Part shown: in pieces, positions 10,095 through 17,337 of the stretch | How the letters are laid out: every line of letters starts with the position of its first letter | Numbering within the stretch: position 1 is the stretch's first letter | Source: Hyphomonadaceae bacterium | Lineage (GTDB): Bacteria; Pseudomonadota; Alphaproteobacteria; Caulobacterales; Aquidulcibacteraceae | Assembly (NCBI GenBank): GCA_021731005.1 | Contig: JAKFYF010000003.1 | Coordinates: 1-32,598, forward strand | Direction: 5' to 3' | Length of the DNA: 32,598 nucleotides | Notes under the pieces: generated by a model | The model's database searches: none | What the model was told of the DNA's origin: nothing | Seen by the model: the letters and a program-made list of their open reading frames with translations, nothing else | Translations under genes and position numbers: made by a program

Positions 10095-10149
10095 TTGGGA
10101 GCGCGCGGCCTCCGGCCGCGCATGCGCCGCCGGAGGCATCGCGCTCCAA
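10095..10149. repeat. Dispersed inverted repeat (GGAGCGCGCGGC family), copy 2
   Basis: Outer arms TTGGGAGCGC and GCGCTCCAA bracket an inner perfect hairpin GCGCGGCC-TCC-GGCCGCGC. The string GGAGCGCGCGGC and the GCCGCGCA that follows are shared with the copy at 1682-1763. It sits between the acyl-CoA synthetase and the VOC gene, a few bases before the latter's ribosome site, so it would be in any read-through transcript. Confidence 0.7.
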
Positions 10150-10163
10150 AGGAAGGAGGCGCC

Positions 10164-10547
10164 ATGCTGTTATCGAAGGTAACCCTGGTCGTTCGCGATT
10201 ATGACGAGGCGATCGCCTACTTCGTCGGCGCACTCGGCTTTGCGTTTGTGGAAAACACAGACATGGGCGCCGGCAAGCGCTGGGTCGTCGTGTCGCCTGG
10301 CGAAGGCTCGGCGGAAATCCTGTTGGCCAAGGGGGTGGGCGAAGCCCAAACCGCGCGCGTCGGCGACCAGACCGGGGGCAGGGTGGCGTTTTTCCTCCAC
10401 AGCGACGATTTCGATCGCGACTACGCCGCTTTTCTGTCGCGCGGGGTGAATTTCCTCGAGGGCCCGCGTGCGGAAGCCTATGGCAAAGTCGCTGTGTTTG
10501 CGGATATTTACGGCAACAAGTGGGACCTCATTCAGCCGAAGGCGTGA
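10164..10547 (+). CDS. VOC-family (glyoxalase/bleomycin-resistance fold) protein
   Basis: A 127-residue protein with the two beta-alpha-beta-beta-beta units of the vicinal-oxygen-chelate fold: KVTLVVRDYDEAIAYFVGALGF at the N-terminus, and the second half GGRVAFFLHSDDFDRDYAAF followed by KVAVFADIYGNKWDLIQ. The FADIYGNKWDLIQ ending places the usual metal-ligand acidic residue position, but substrate and metal are unknown; such single-domain proteins range from dioxygenases to thiol transferases. The strong AAGGAGG ribosome site fixes the ATG at 10164. It lies 18 bases before the DUF1499 gene, so the two probably form an operon. Confidence 0.85.
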   Translation: MLLSKVTLVVRDYDEAIAYFVGALGFAFVENTDMGAGKRWVVVSPGEGSAEILLAKGVGEAQTARVGDQTGGRVAFFLHSDDFDRDYAAFLSRGVNFLEGPRAEAYGKVAVFADIYGNKWDLIQPKA

Positions 10548-10565
10548 GGTCCTAGGGGAGCCCTC

Positions 10566-11414
10566 ATGGACAGATTTCGCGACTTCTTCGTGCGCTTTGC
10601 GCTGCTGTTGTCGTTCGCCGTGCCCGCGTATTTTTTGGTCGCGGCATTCGGGAGCAAATTCGGCCTGCTCGATTGGCGCGTCGGCTTCGGGCTGATGACC
10701 TATATGTGGGGCCGCTATGTCTTGTTCGGCGCGCTCGTCATTGGGCTGATCGCGCTGCCGCTGGCCTTCTTCACCCCGCCGCGCCGCGGCGTGATGAGCG
10801 CGCTGTTGGCGCTGCTCATTCCCGCTGCTGGATTGGGATACGGGATCTATGTAGGCGCGCAGGCGCGCGATGTCCCCCCGATCCACGACATCACCACCGA
10901 CATGATAGAGCCGCCATCGTTCAGCGAGGAAGTCGCCGCCGCGCGCGCGGCGGTTCCGGACGGCAACAGCCTCGATCTCGCGAATAAGCGCACCGGCGAT
11001 GGGCGCACGTTCATGGCGCTGCAGCGCGAGGCCTACCCCGACATCGCCCATATCTCGACCAGCGTCGATCCGGCGCGCGCATTCGAGGCGGCGCTGGCTT
11101 TGGCGCGCGAGCAGGGCTGGAGCATTGGCCGCTCGGACGCTGCCTCCGGGGCCATCGAAGCGGTGGCGGAGAGCTTCTGGTACGGCTTCAAGGACGACAT
11201 CGCCATCCGCGTGCGCGCCGATGGGTCCGGCGCGCGCGTCGACATGCGTTCGGTCAGCCGCGTCGGCCGCAGCGACCTCGGCGCCAACGCCGCGCGCATG
11301 GGTCCGTTCCTGGCCGCGCTGCGCACGCGGCTGGAAGCAATCGACGACGGCCCAGCGCCGGCGCCCGAGCGCGAAGGCGCCGCCGCCCCCGAGCCCGATC
11401 CGCCGCCGCCGTGA
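10566..11414 (+). CDS. DUF1499-domain membrane protein
   Basis: A 282-residue protein. Three hydrophobic helices occupy roughly residues 8-30, 48-70 and 76-96. They are followed by a soluble domain with the DUF1499 pattern: RTFMALQREAYPDI, a DPARAFEAALALAREQGW segment, IEAVAESFWYGFKDDIAIRV, and SVSRVGRSDLGANAARM near the C-terminus. The last 25 residues are Pro/Ala/Glu-rich and probably disordered. The DUF1499 function is not established; the topology suggests an inner-membrane protein with a C-terminal domain outside the bilayer. It follows the VOC gene closely on the same strand. The downstream region carries a dispersed repeat instead of an obvious terminator. Confidence 0.85.
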   Translation: MDRFRDFFVRFALLLSFAVPAYFLVAAFGSKFGLLDWRVGFGLMTYMWGRYVLFGALVIGLIALPLAFFTPPRRGVMSALLALLIPAAGLGYGIYVGAQARDVPPIHDITTDMIEPPSFSEEVAAARAAVPDGNSLDLANKRTGDGRTFMALQREAYPDIAHISTSVDPARAFEAALALAREQGWSIGRSDAASGAIEAVAESFWYGFKDDIAIRVRADGSGARVDMRSVSRVGRSDLGANAARMGPFLAALRTRLEAIDDGPAPAPEREGAAAPEPDPPPP

Positions 11415-11464
11415 GCGACTTTACCGGTGGCCCATGACAGTGACCCGCCATTATGTACAATTTC

Positions 11465-11576
11465 GTCATTCCGGGGCTCGCGAAGCGAGAACCCGGAACC
11501 GAGGGGATCGTAGGAAACAGTGCTTGTTGCGCTTGCTGACCCTGGCTTCGATGGCGCTCCAGGCGTCCGGAATGAC
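11465..11576. repeat. Dispersed palindromic element, GTCATTCCGG family, copy 1
   Basis: Perfect 10-base terminal inverted repeats GTCATTCCGG (11465-11474) and CCGGAATGAC (11567-11576) enclose about 90 bases. The interior begins with a sub-hairpin, GCTCGCGAAGCGAG then ACCCGGAACC. The copy at 17201-17303 has the same ends, length class and GCGAAGCG...CCGGAACC core. It fills the 204-base gap between the DUF1499 gene and the convergent oxygenase gene; no gene is seen there. Confidence 0.8.
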
Positions 11577-11618
11577 CGAGGATTTGATTTTTTGAGTCAG
11601 AGCCTTGGGCCGCTAAAG

Positions 11619-12731
11619 TTATTCCAAGAACCCCAAATTCGCCTCCCGTACCGCGGCGGCCGCGTCGTCGTAGAGGAACGGCACGAACACGTAGCGTTTG
11701 CCGGCGGTGACGGGGGTCGCCTGGTGCATCAGCGAGCAGGAGAACACACACGCTCCCCCTGGGGGCGGGCGAAAGCGGGCCGGGCCGAATTCGGGAAAAA
11801 CCAGGTCGCCGCCCTCGTAATCGTCGTTGAGATTGATCGACACCGCGAAGCGCCGGTGCGCCGTTCCCTTGGTGGTGTTGTCGCGGTGGGCGGCGAAATG
11901 GCCGCCATTCTCGCTCTCATAGCAGGCCACGAGATAGCGCTCAATGCGCGTGGTGTTGAACTGGTAGGCGCGCTGGATTTCCGGCGCGATGCGCCGCTTC
12001 ACCCGCACCCGCGTGGCTTCGAGCAGGGCTTGATCTTCGATCGACCAGTCGCGGCGGCGCTTATGGTCGTAATCGTGTTTCTGCACGGTCTTGCCGTCGC
12101 GCTCGACCATGAAGCCGCTTTCCTCTCCGCCGTTGGCGGCGTGCCCCTCGATCAGAGACTGGCAAAGCTTCGGCTCGAACACGTTCGGGATCAGCAGCAC
12201 CGGCGCTTGCAGCGCCGCGCGGCTCGGCGCTGGCGATCGATTGAAGCGGTCGAACAGCGCCAGCGCCTGCGCCGCGTGCGTGGTGGGATCGCGCAACGGC
12301 GCCACGGCGGCGATGCGCAACCGTGCGTCCAGAACAAAACTCGCGGCGCGCACGCCGCCGGCATCGTCGGCCACGCCGAACAGCGCCGCCGCCTTGCGCT
12401 CGAAATCGTAGAGAAAGCGCATGCCGGTCAGGTTCTCCGGCGGCGCGGCGCCACGGTCGGCTGGGTCTGCGGTGACCACCACCATGGCGGTGGTGAAGGG
12501 CTTGAAGCGGTCCGCACCTGCGAGCAGCCCGGCGAGCACGCGCGCGCCGGCCTCATCCGAGAGCGAGGCAAGGAAGGTGAGCAGCACGGTGCGTCCGCCC
12601 AGGGTGGAGAATTGGAACGCATCGTTGATGTCGCACGGCAGGCGGAGCCAGGGCGCGGGGTCGCCGGGGTACAGCGGGGGCGCCGCGCGCGAGGGCGCAT
12701 TCAACGGAACGATGTCGTCAGGCGAATCCAA
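11619..12731 (-). CDS. Redoxin-like domain fused to a 2OG-Fe(II) dioxygenase
   Basis: A 370-residue, two-part protein. Residues 15-165 resemble a peroxiredoxin/AhpC fold (YPGDPAPWLRLPCDIN, TVLLTFLASLSDEAG, SFVLDARLRIAAVAPLRD), but the position expected for the peroxidatic Cys reads ASLSDEA without cysteine, so it is probably inactive as a peroxidase. Residues 175-360 are a prolyl-4-hydroxylase-type double-stranded beta helix: iron ligands His282 and Asp284 in HRDN, His336 in LMHQATP, and the 2-oxoglutarate-binding basic residue in TAGKRYVF. The substrate is unknown. The start is TTG at 12731, chosen because AGGAG lies six bases before it. It is the last gene after the MBL gene, 32 bases downstream of it. 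Confidence 0.85.
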   Translation of the reverse strand: MDSPDDIVPLNAPSRAAPPLYPGDPAPWLRLPCDINDAFQFSTLGGRTVLLTFLASLSDEAGARVLAGLLAGADRFKPFTTAMVVVTADPADRGAAPPENLTGMRFLYDFERKAAALFGVADDAGGVRAASFVLDARLRIAAVAPLRDPTTHAAQALALFDRFNRSPAPSRAALQAPVLLIPNVFEPKLCQSLIEGHAANGGEESGFMVERDGKTVQKHDYDHKRRRDWSIEDQALLEATRVRVKRRIAPEIQRAYQFNTTRIERYLVACYESENGGHFAAHRDNTTKGTAHRRFAVSINLNDDYEGGDLVFPEFGPARFRPPPGGACVFSCSLMHQATPVTAGKRYVFVPFLYDDAAAAVREANLGFLE

Positions 12732-12763
12732 AGCTGGCTCCTGGACGTCTCGTTAGCTCAGTT

Positions 12764-13672
12764 TCACGCGCGTTTCAGCCAATATTCGTTGTCGACGCAG
12801 GCCGGCCCCTCGCAGCCGACGCGGCCGAGCGCGATCAAGCGGATCACATGCGCCAGCACCGAGTGGCAGGCGGCCGGGTGCAGGCGCTTGTCCACGTCGA
12901 CGTACATCTCCGCGACCATGTCCTTGATCAGCCGCTTGCCGCTCGCGAGTTGGGCGACGACCTGGGCTTCGCGGTCGAGCCGATGGTCGAGATAGGATTG
13001 AACGAAAGGCCGCGGTTCGCGGATCGGGGGGCCGTGCGTTGGCCACAGCGTGTCGAAGCCGCGGTCGCGCACCTTCGCCAGGCTGTCCAGATACGCGCTC
13101 ATGTCGCCGTCGGGCGGGCCGATAATGGTGGTCGACCAACCCATGATGTGGTCGCCGGTGAAGAGCGCGTTTTCTTCGGCCAGCGCGTAGGCGATGTGGT
13201 GGGAGGTGTGGCCCGGCGTGGCCACGGCTTCGATGGTCCAGCCCGGTCCGCTGAAGCGATCGCCGTCGTGCACCGTCACGTCGGGGGCAAACCCCGTATC
13301 GTCGCCCGCCTCCATGCGCACGCTGTCGCAATCGCTTTCGATCAGCGGAATCGAGCTGGCGTGGATTTTCGCGCCGGTGCGTTCGGCCAGCGGCCGCGCG
13401 GCGGGGCTGTGGTCCATGTGGAAGTGGGTGACGAAAATGTGGGTGAGGCGATCTTCGCCGAGCGCGCGCATCAGCGCATCGATATGTTCGGGCGTGTCTG
13501 GCCCAGGATCGATGAGCGCAACCTCACCGTGGCCGACGATGTAAACGCCGGTGCCAGTAAACGTGAATGGCCCGGGATTGTTGGCCACCACGCGCCGGAT
13601 CAACGGGCTGACGCGCTGCGCCTCGCCATAGGAGAAATCCATGTCGCGCAGAAACGCGATTCTGTACGCCAT
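12764..13672 (-). CDS. Metallo-beta-lactamase-fold hydrolase (LACTB2/glyoxalase II-like)
   Basis: A 302-residue cytoplasmic protein. The zinc-binding motif HFHMDHS (His83, His85, Asp87, His88) is complete, preceded by GTGVYIVGHGEVALIDPGPDTPEH and followed by the later ligands in TPGHTSHHIAY and FTGDHIMGW. The C-terminal helical part resembles the winged-helix end of LACTB2-type proteins. Related enzymes hydrolyse thioesters, lactones or nucleic acids; the substrate here is not readable. It is on the minus strand 20 bases downstream of the ATP-grasp-like gene and 32 bases upstream of the oxygenase, so all three are probably one operon. A GGGAG ribosome site lies before the ATG. Confidence 0.9.
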   Translation of the reverse strand: MAYRIAFLRDMDFSYGEAQRVSPLIRRVVANNPGPFTFTGTGVYIVGHGEVALIDPGPDTPEHIDALMRALGEDRLTHIFVTHFHMDHSPAARPLAERTGAKIHASSIPLIESDCDSVRMEAGDDTGFAPDVTVHDGDRFSGPGWTIEAVATPGHTSHHIAYALAEENALFTGDHIMGWSTTIIGPPDGDMSAYLDSLAKVRDRGFDTLWPTHGPPIREPRPFVQSYLDHRLDREAQVVAQLASGKRLIKDMVAEMYVDVDKRLHPAACHSVLAHVIRLIALGRVGCEGPACVDNEYWLKRA

Positions 13673-13692
13673 GGTTTGGGTCAGCTCCCGCT

Positions 13693-14649
13693 TCAGTTCG
13701 CCGTTGCGCGCGCGAATGCGCGGAATGCAGCCGCGAGCATGCGGACGGCCTTCAGCTTGTCGGGAAGGTTAAGCGTGATCGGGGGCCCCATGTCGGTCTT
13801 GTTGGCGTCGACGATGTAGAGCTTGCCGTCGCTTCGGTCGCGCAGCACGTCCACACCGCCCCAGTCCAACCCGATCGCCTGGGTGAAGGCCGCGATCTTG
13901 CTCAATTCTTCCGGCGAGAAGACCTCTTCCGGCGCTCTAAGCAACACTTCGGTATTCGTATTGACGAAGCGCTTGGTTACGGGGCGGCGCTTGATGAACA
14001 CGCAAGCCGGCTTTCCCCCCACCGTGCAGGTGCGCAGATCGTCGACGTAATTAGGGTCGAAACCGCGATTATCCACCACGCGCTGATAGACCTTCCCAGG
14101 CGCCGGCTGAGTGGGGCACTGCACGATGCGCCCGTCATGGGCGGCGTTGATTTCCGACTTTTCCACCGCCGGTCCGACATGGCTAAGCGGATCCACGGCG
14201 AGGGGATAGCCGAACGCCAGCCCCGAGGCGCGGGCGACGTTGGATTTCGAGACGTCGGCGCAGCCGAAATTGATCAGTTTCGCGCCCGCCTTGAGCCGCG
14301 TGGGCGCCGGGTTGGGGCTATAGGTTGCGTCCTCGAACTGCATGACCACGTCCGCGGATGCGGCGTCGCGGGCGAGCTTCGCGCCCGCCGCCCGCGCGAC
14401 CGGCCAAATCAGGTACCAGGGCCGCGCGCGTTCGGGCGTAAAATAAATGGTAAATCCCGGACTTGCCGGCTCGATGCCGTGAGCGGCGAAAAAGAAGCGG
14501 AAGAAAGCGGAGACCTCTTTGAGGATCGAGGGCGAATAGGGTACCCGCGCGCCGGTCTTGCGCACCGTGAGGCCGGTCAGCCCCCATTCGAAGTCCCTTA
14601 ACCAGATCGGGCCGGAAGCCTGAAACGCGCGCGAGGACGTGTCGGTCAT
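13693..14649 (-). CDS. ATP-grasp-like conserved hypothetical protein
   Basis: A 318-residue cytoplasmic protein without signal peptide. I recognise the general type (DVSKSNVARASGLAFGYPLAVDP, then basic FIKRRPVTKRFVNTNTEVLL, then DWGGVDVLRDRSDGKLYIVDANKTDMGPP) as resembling ATP-grasp carboxylate-amine ligases, where the final D/E-x-N segment binds magnesium-ATP. This is inference from motif order, and no specific product can be named. A GGGAGG ribosome site nine bases before the ATG supports the start; a two-codon frame (ATG CCA TGA) overlaps the start codon. It heads a close-packed set with the MBL and oxygenase genes. Confidence 0.7.
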   Translation of the reverse strand: MTDTSSRAFQASGPIWLRDFEWGLTGLTVRKTGARVPYSPSILKEVSAFFRFFFAAHGIEPASPGFTIYFTPERARPWYLIWPVARAAGAKLARDAASADVVMQFEDATYSPNPAPTRLKAGAKLINFGCADVSKSNVARASGLAFGYPLAVDPLSHVGPAVEKSEINAAHDGRIVQCPTQPAPGKVYQRVVDNRGFDPNYVDDLRTCTVGGKPACVFIKRRPVTKRFVNTNTEVLLRAPEEVFSPEELSKIAAFTQAIGLDWGGVDVLRDRSDGKLYIVDANKTDMGPPITLNLPDKLKAVRMLAAAFRAFARATAN

Positions 14650-14670
14650 GGCATGATCCTCCCTGCGGGC

Positions 14671-14796
14671 ATGGCGTTTGCTCTACCACAGCTCATGGGC
14701 GGCTTTTTTATGTTCGTGTTGGATCGCATCCGCACCGTGCTGCTTGCCCTGTCCTTGGTTGTGCTGATGAAATGCGCCTGGTCCTTGCTGAATTAA
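14671..14796 (+). CDS. Possible small hydrophobic protein
   Basis: A 41-codon frame in the 143-base gap between two minus-strand genes. It has a basic-then-hydrophobic pattern (VLDRIRTVLLALSLVVLMKC) that would make one membrane helix. Internal ATGs at 14695 and 14710 could be alternative starts; no strong ribosome site precedes any of them. It would run antisense through the probable promoter region of the ATP-grasp-like gene. It is either a real small membrane protein or chance; I consider chance slightly more likely. Confidence 0.3.
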   Translation: MAFALPQLMGGFFMFVLDRIRTVLLALSLVVLMKCAWSLLN

Positions 14797-15236
14797 CCCA
14801 GCGGGCGGCCCAGCCAGATCATTTTCTTCCACACTCCCCTGACCCCGCTCAAGTCGTAACCCGCCTTTGCCGCGATGGCGAGCACATCATCTGGGGCTGC
14901 GCCAGTCGCGGTTTGCGCCATGGCCCACGCCATTATGGAACGCGTCCCACTCTTGCAATAGGCCAAGATCGGCCCTTCGGCTGTCTCCAGCAGCCTGGCT
15001 GTCGCCTCGACCAGCGCCGGCGGGGGCAGCCCTTGAAAGGGCAGTGCGTGGTAAGCGAGCCCCGCCGCCTCGGCTGCCGCTCTCATTTCGGCGCCGGAGG
15101 GCTGGCCGGGGCCTTCGCCATCGGGGCGGTTGTTTATGATTGTGCGGAACCCGGCTGCCGCCGCCAAGGCCAGATCGGCGGGCGCCAATTGGGGTGCGGC
15201 GGCAAATTTGGAGGTCACGGGCCGGAACTCGGTCAT
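14793..15236 (-). CDS. DUF442/TIGR01244-type phosphatase-like protein
   Basis: A 147-residue protein with the beta-lactamase-hydrolase-like (Blh/DUF442) fold, related to dual-specificity phosphatases and rhodanese-like proteins. Visible are FAAAPQLAPADLALAAAAGF, INNRPDGEGPGQPSG, YHALPFQG and the Cys-x5-Arg active loop CKSGTRS with Cys94 and Arg99. Family members are implicated in sulfur or sulfide metabolism when fused to other domains; the free-standing form has no assigned substrate. A GAGGG ribosome site precedes the ATG. It points the same way as the ATP-grasp-like/MBL/oxygenase genes but is separated by 143 bases, so co-transcription is only possible. Divergent from the oppB-like gene. 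Confidence 0.85.
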   Translation of the reverse strand: MTEFRPVTSKFAAAPQLAPADLALAAAAGFRTIINNRPDGEGPGQPSGAEMRAAAEAAGLAYHALPFQGLPPPALVEATARLLETAEGPILAYCKSGTRSIMAWAMAQTATGAAPDDVLAIAAKAGYDLSGVRGVWKKMIWLGRPLG

Positions 15237-15308
15237 GCTGCCCTCAAGTTGACACAGGCAAGCCTGGGGGCAAGGGTCCGCGCCCGTCGGCCGCAGTTAG
15301 GACTTGGA

Positions 15309-16238
15309 ATGCTCGGTCAAGCCGTTCGACGCCTTCTCTTCGCGGTCCCGACACTGCTTTGCATCATTGTCGGCGCTTTCCTGCTCATGCGCGCGGCCCC
15401 CGGCGGCCCCTTCACCAAGGAGCGGCAGGTTTCCGCTGCGATCGAGGAGCGGCTCGATGCCGCCTATGACCTCGACAAACCCATAGGCCAGCAACTCGCC
15501 GACTATGTCGGGGGCCTGCTGCGCGCCGACCTCGGCCCCTCCATGATCTACAAGGACAAGGATGTCGCCGACATCCTGGCGGAAGGCGCCCCGACCAGCG
15601 CGCTGTTAGGCATTGGGGCGATGAGCATCGCCTTGCTGGTGGGCGGCGCGCTCGGCATTGTCGCGGCGACGCGGCAGAACAAGCTGCAAGACCATTTGGT
15701 GATGGCGCTTGCAATCCTCGGCGTGTGCCTGCCGCCGTTGGTGATCGGCCCGCTGATGCAACTTTTGTTCGGGCTCGAATGGGGCCTGCTGCCGACGAGC
15801 GGCCTCTATCGCGATGAGTTCCAGCTTCAGTATCTCGTGTTGCCGATCTTTACGCTCTCGCTTCCATTCATCGCCATCATTTCGCGGCTGATGCGCGCCA
15901 GCATGATTGAAGCGCTGCGCTCCAACGCCATCCGCACCGCTCGCGCCAAGGGCCTGCCCGAGGCGCAAGTGATTTGGCGCCACGCCTTGCCGGTCGCGCT
16001 TCTACCGGTGGTCTCGTATCTCGGTCCGGCGCTGGCGGGGGTGATGGCCGGCTCGTTCGTGATCGAGACGGTTTTTCAGCTGCCGGGAATCGGAAAACAA
16101 TTTGTGCTGGCGGCGAGTCAGCGCGATTACACTTTGGTGATGGGCGTCGTGCTGGTCTATTCGTTCCTGATCATCCTATTCAATCTCGCTGCTGATTTGA
16201 CGTATCGCTTGCTCGATCCGCGGACGCGAACGCCATGA
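15309..16238 (+). CDS. Peptide/nickel-type ABC transporter permease (OppB/DppB-like)
   Basis: A 309-residue inner-membrane protein with the BPD_transp_1 pattern: MLGQAVRRLLFAVPTLLCII first helix, MRAAPGGPF just after it (the conserved RxxPGDP-like sequence), then about five more helices. The EAA loop IRTARAKGLPEAQVIWRHALP contacts the ATPase, and LPGIGKQFVLAASQRDY follows near the end. An AGGA ribosome site precedes the ATG at 15309. The stop overlaps the start of the oppC-like gene (ATGA), so the two permeases are translationally coupled and form the membrane channel for peptide import. No ATP-binding subunits are encoded beside them. Confidence 0.92.
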   Translation: MLGQAVRRLLFAVPTLLCIIVGAFLLMRAAPGGPFTKERQVSAAIEERLDAAYDLDKPIGQQLADYVGGLLRADLGPSMIYKDKDVADILAEGAPTSALLGIGAMSIALLVGGALGIVAATRQNKLQDHLVMALAILGVCLPPLVIGPLMQLLFGLEWGLLPTSGLYRDEFQLQYLVLPIFTLSLPFIAIISRLMRASMIEALRSNAIRTARAKGLPEAQVIWRHALPVALLPVVSYLGPALAGVMAGSFVIETVFQLPGIGKQFVLAASQRDYTLVMGVVLVYSFLIILFNLAADLTYRLLDPRTRTP

Positions 16239-17137
16239 CCGAGCTTTCGATCACGGCGGCGGCGGCGCCTTCGCAGCCGGCAAGGGGGCGTTCGCTTTGG
16301 GACGACGCGCGCCGTCGATTGGCGCGCAATCGCGCCGCAACGATCAGCCTCTATGTAACAGCCGCTCTTGTATTGCTGGCGGTGCTGGGCCCGTTTTTTT
16401 GGGTTCACGACTTCGACCAAATATACCCCGACCGGGTAGCCTTGGCGCCGACGTTCGCCCGCATGCACTTGCTCGGCACCGACACTGTTGGGCGCGACAT
16501 GGTCGCGCGCCTCCTAATCGGCCTGCGGGCTTCGTTGCTGGTCGGCGCCGCGGCGACCCTGGTGGCGCTGACAATCGGCGTTATTTACGGCGCAATAGCG
16601 GGATTTCTGGGCGGATGGCTCGATGAGGCGATGATGCGGATCGTCGACGTCCTCTACGCCATTCCCTTCGTGTTCTTCGTGATTGTGCTCATGAGCGTGA
16701 TCCAGTTCAAGGATCCGCTGGCCAACCTGATGCTTATTTTCATGGCGATCGGGGCGGTCGAATGGTTGACCATGGCTCGCATCGTGCGCGGGCAGACTTT
16801 GAGCTTGCGCCACAAGGAATTCGTGGACGCCGCGCGCGCGGCCGGCGCCAGCCCCTTGCAGATCGTGTTTCGCCATATCGTGCCCAATGTGCTGGGGCCT
16901 GTCGCGGTGTTCGCCACGCTCAATGTCCCGGTGATCATCCTCACCGAGAGCTTTCTTTCCTTTATCGGGTTGGGCGTGCAGGAGCCGCTGACGTCGCTCG
17001 GCAAATTGATCAAGGAGGGCGCCGACCAGATGATCGCCGCGCCCTGGATGCTGGTCTCTCCGGCGCTGGCTATGCTGGTCACGCTGCTGGCGCTGAATTT
17101 TCTCGGCGACGGCCTGCGCGATGCGTTGGATGCGTGA
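16235..17137 (+). CDS. Peptide/nickel-type ABC transporter permease (OppC/DppC-like)
   Basis: A 300-residue partner permease. The N-terminus has the OppC_N feature: a cytoplasmic basic stretch (WDDARRRLARNRAATISL), a first helix, then a periplasmic loop ending in HLLGTDTVGRDMVARLLIGLRASLLVG. This is the conserved LGTDxxGRDxxSR motif, with A in place of S. The EAA loop reads AARAAGASPLQIVFRHIVPN, and the end has ILTESFLSFIGLGVQEP. The start ATG at 16235 overlaps the preceding stop. Just downstream lies a repeat-rich region and a minus-strand gene, and the candidate substrate-binding partner starts only at 17931. Confidence 0.93.
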   Translation: MTELSITAAAAPSQPARGRSLWDDARRRLARNRAATISLYVTAALVLLAVLGPFFWVHDFDQIYPDRVALAPTFARMHLLGTDTVGRDMVARLLIGLRASLLVGAAATLVALTIGVIYGAIAGFLGGWLDEAMMRIVDVLYAIPFVFFVIVLMSVIQFKDPLANLMLIFMAIGAVEWLTMARIVRGQTLSLRHKEFVDAARAAGASPLQIVFRHIVPNVLGPVAVFATLNVPVIILTESFLSFIGLGVQEPLTSLGKLIKEGADQMIAAPWMLVSPALAMLVTLLALNFLGDGLRDALDA

Positions 17138-17141
17138 GGAG

Positions 17142-17191
17142 GGGAATAGGAGTAGGGGGAATAAGGACTAGGGATTAGCGAATAGGGAAGA
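17142..17191. repeat. Imperfect heptamer tandem repeats, left block
   Basis: From 17157 the sequence reads in seven-base units GGGAATA, AGGACTA, GGGATTA, GCGAATA, GGGAAGA, preceded by two slipped units. The consensus is GGGAWTA. It directly precedes the GTCATTCCGG element. Units of opposite orientation lie on the other side of that element at 17310-17337. Confidence 0.65.
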
Positions 17192-17200
17192 AAATTCTCC

Positions 17201-17303
17201 GTCATTCCGGACGCGCGAAGCGCGATCCGGAACCCAGGGGCAACCAGCGCGGCTGTCGCTCCTGGGTTTCGGGTTCTCGGCTAACGCCGAGCCCCGGAAT
17301 GAC
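17201..17303. repeat. Dispersed palindromic element, GTCATTCCGG family, copy 2
   Basis: Perfect terminal inverted repeats GTCATTCCGG (17201-17210) and CCGGAATGAC (17294-17303). The interior has CGCGCGAAGCGCG followed by ATCCGGAACCC, and GGGTTCTCGGCTAACGCCGAG near the right end. It matches copy 1 (11465-11576) in ends and core but differs in the middle, as expected of an RNA-foldable mobile or REP-like element. Confidence 0.8.
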
Positions 17304-17309
17304 GGCGCC

Positions 17310-17337
17310 TAATCCCTAATCTCTGTTCCCTACATTA
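17310..17337. repeat. Imperfect heptamer tandem repeats, right block (inverted)
   Basis: Units TAATCCC, TAATCTC, TGTTCCC and TACATTA are the reverse complement of the GGGATTA-type units at 17142-17191. The block runs into the stop codon (TAA at 17337-17335, minus strand) of the neighbouring gene. Confidence 0.5.

Noticed and set aside
11520-12995. 491-codon plus-strand frame opposite the oxygenase gene
   Set aside because: No recognisable motif; the opposite strand has intact iron-binding residues and a good ribosome site. The frame also runs through the dispersed repeat at its start.
11415-17337. CRISPR-like array formed by the repeated GTCATTCCGG elements
   Set aside because: Only two copies nearly 6 kb apart, each internally palindromic over about 100 bases, with no regular spacers and no cas genes.
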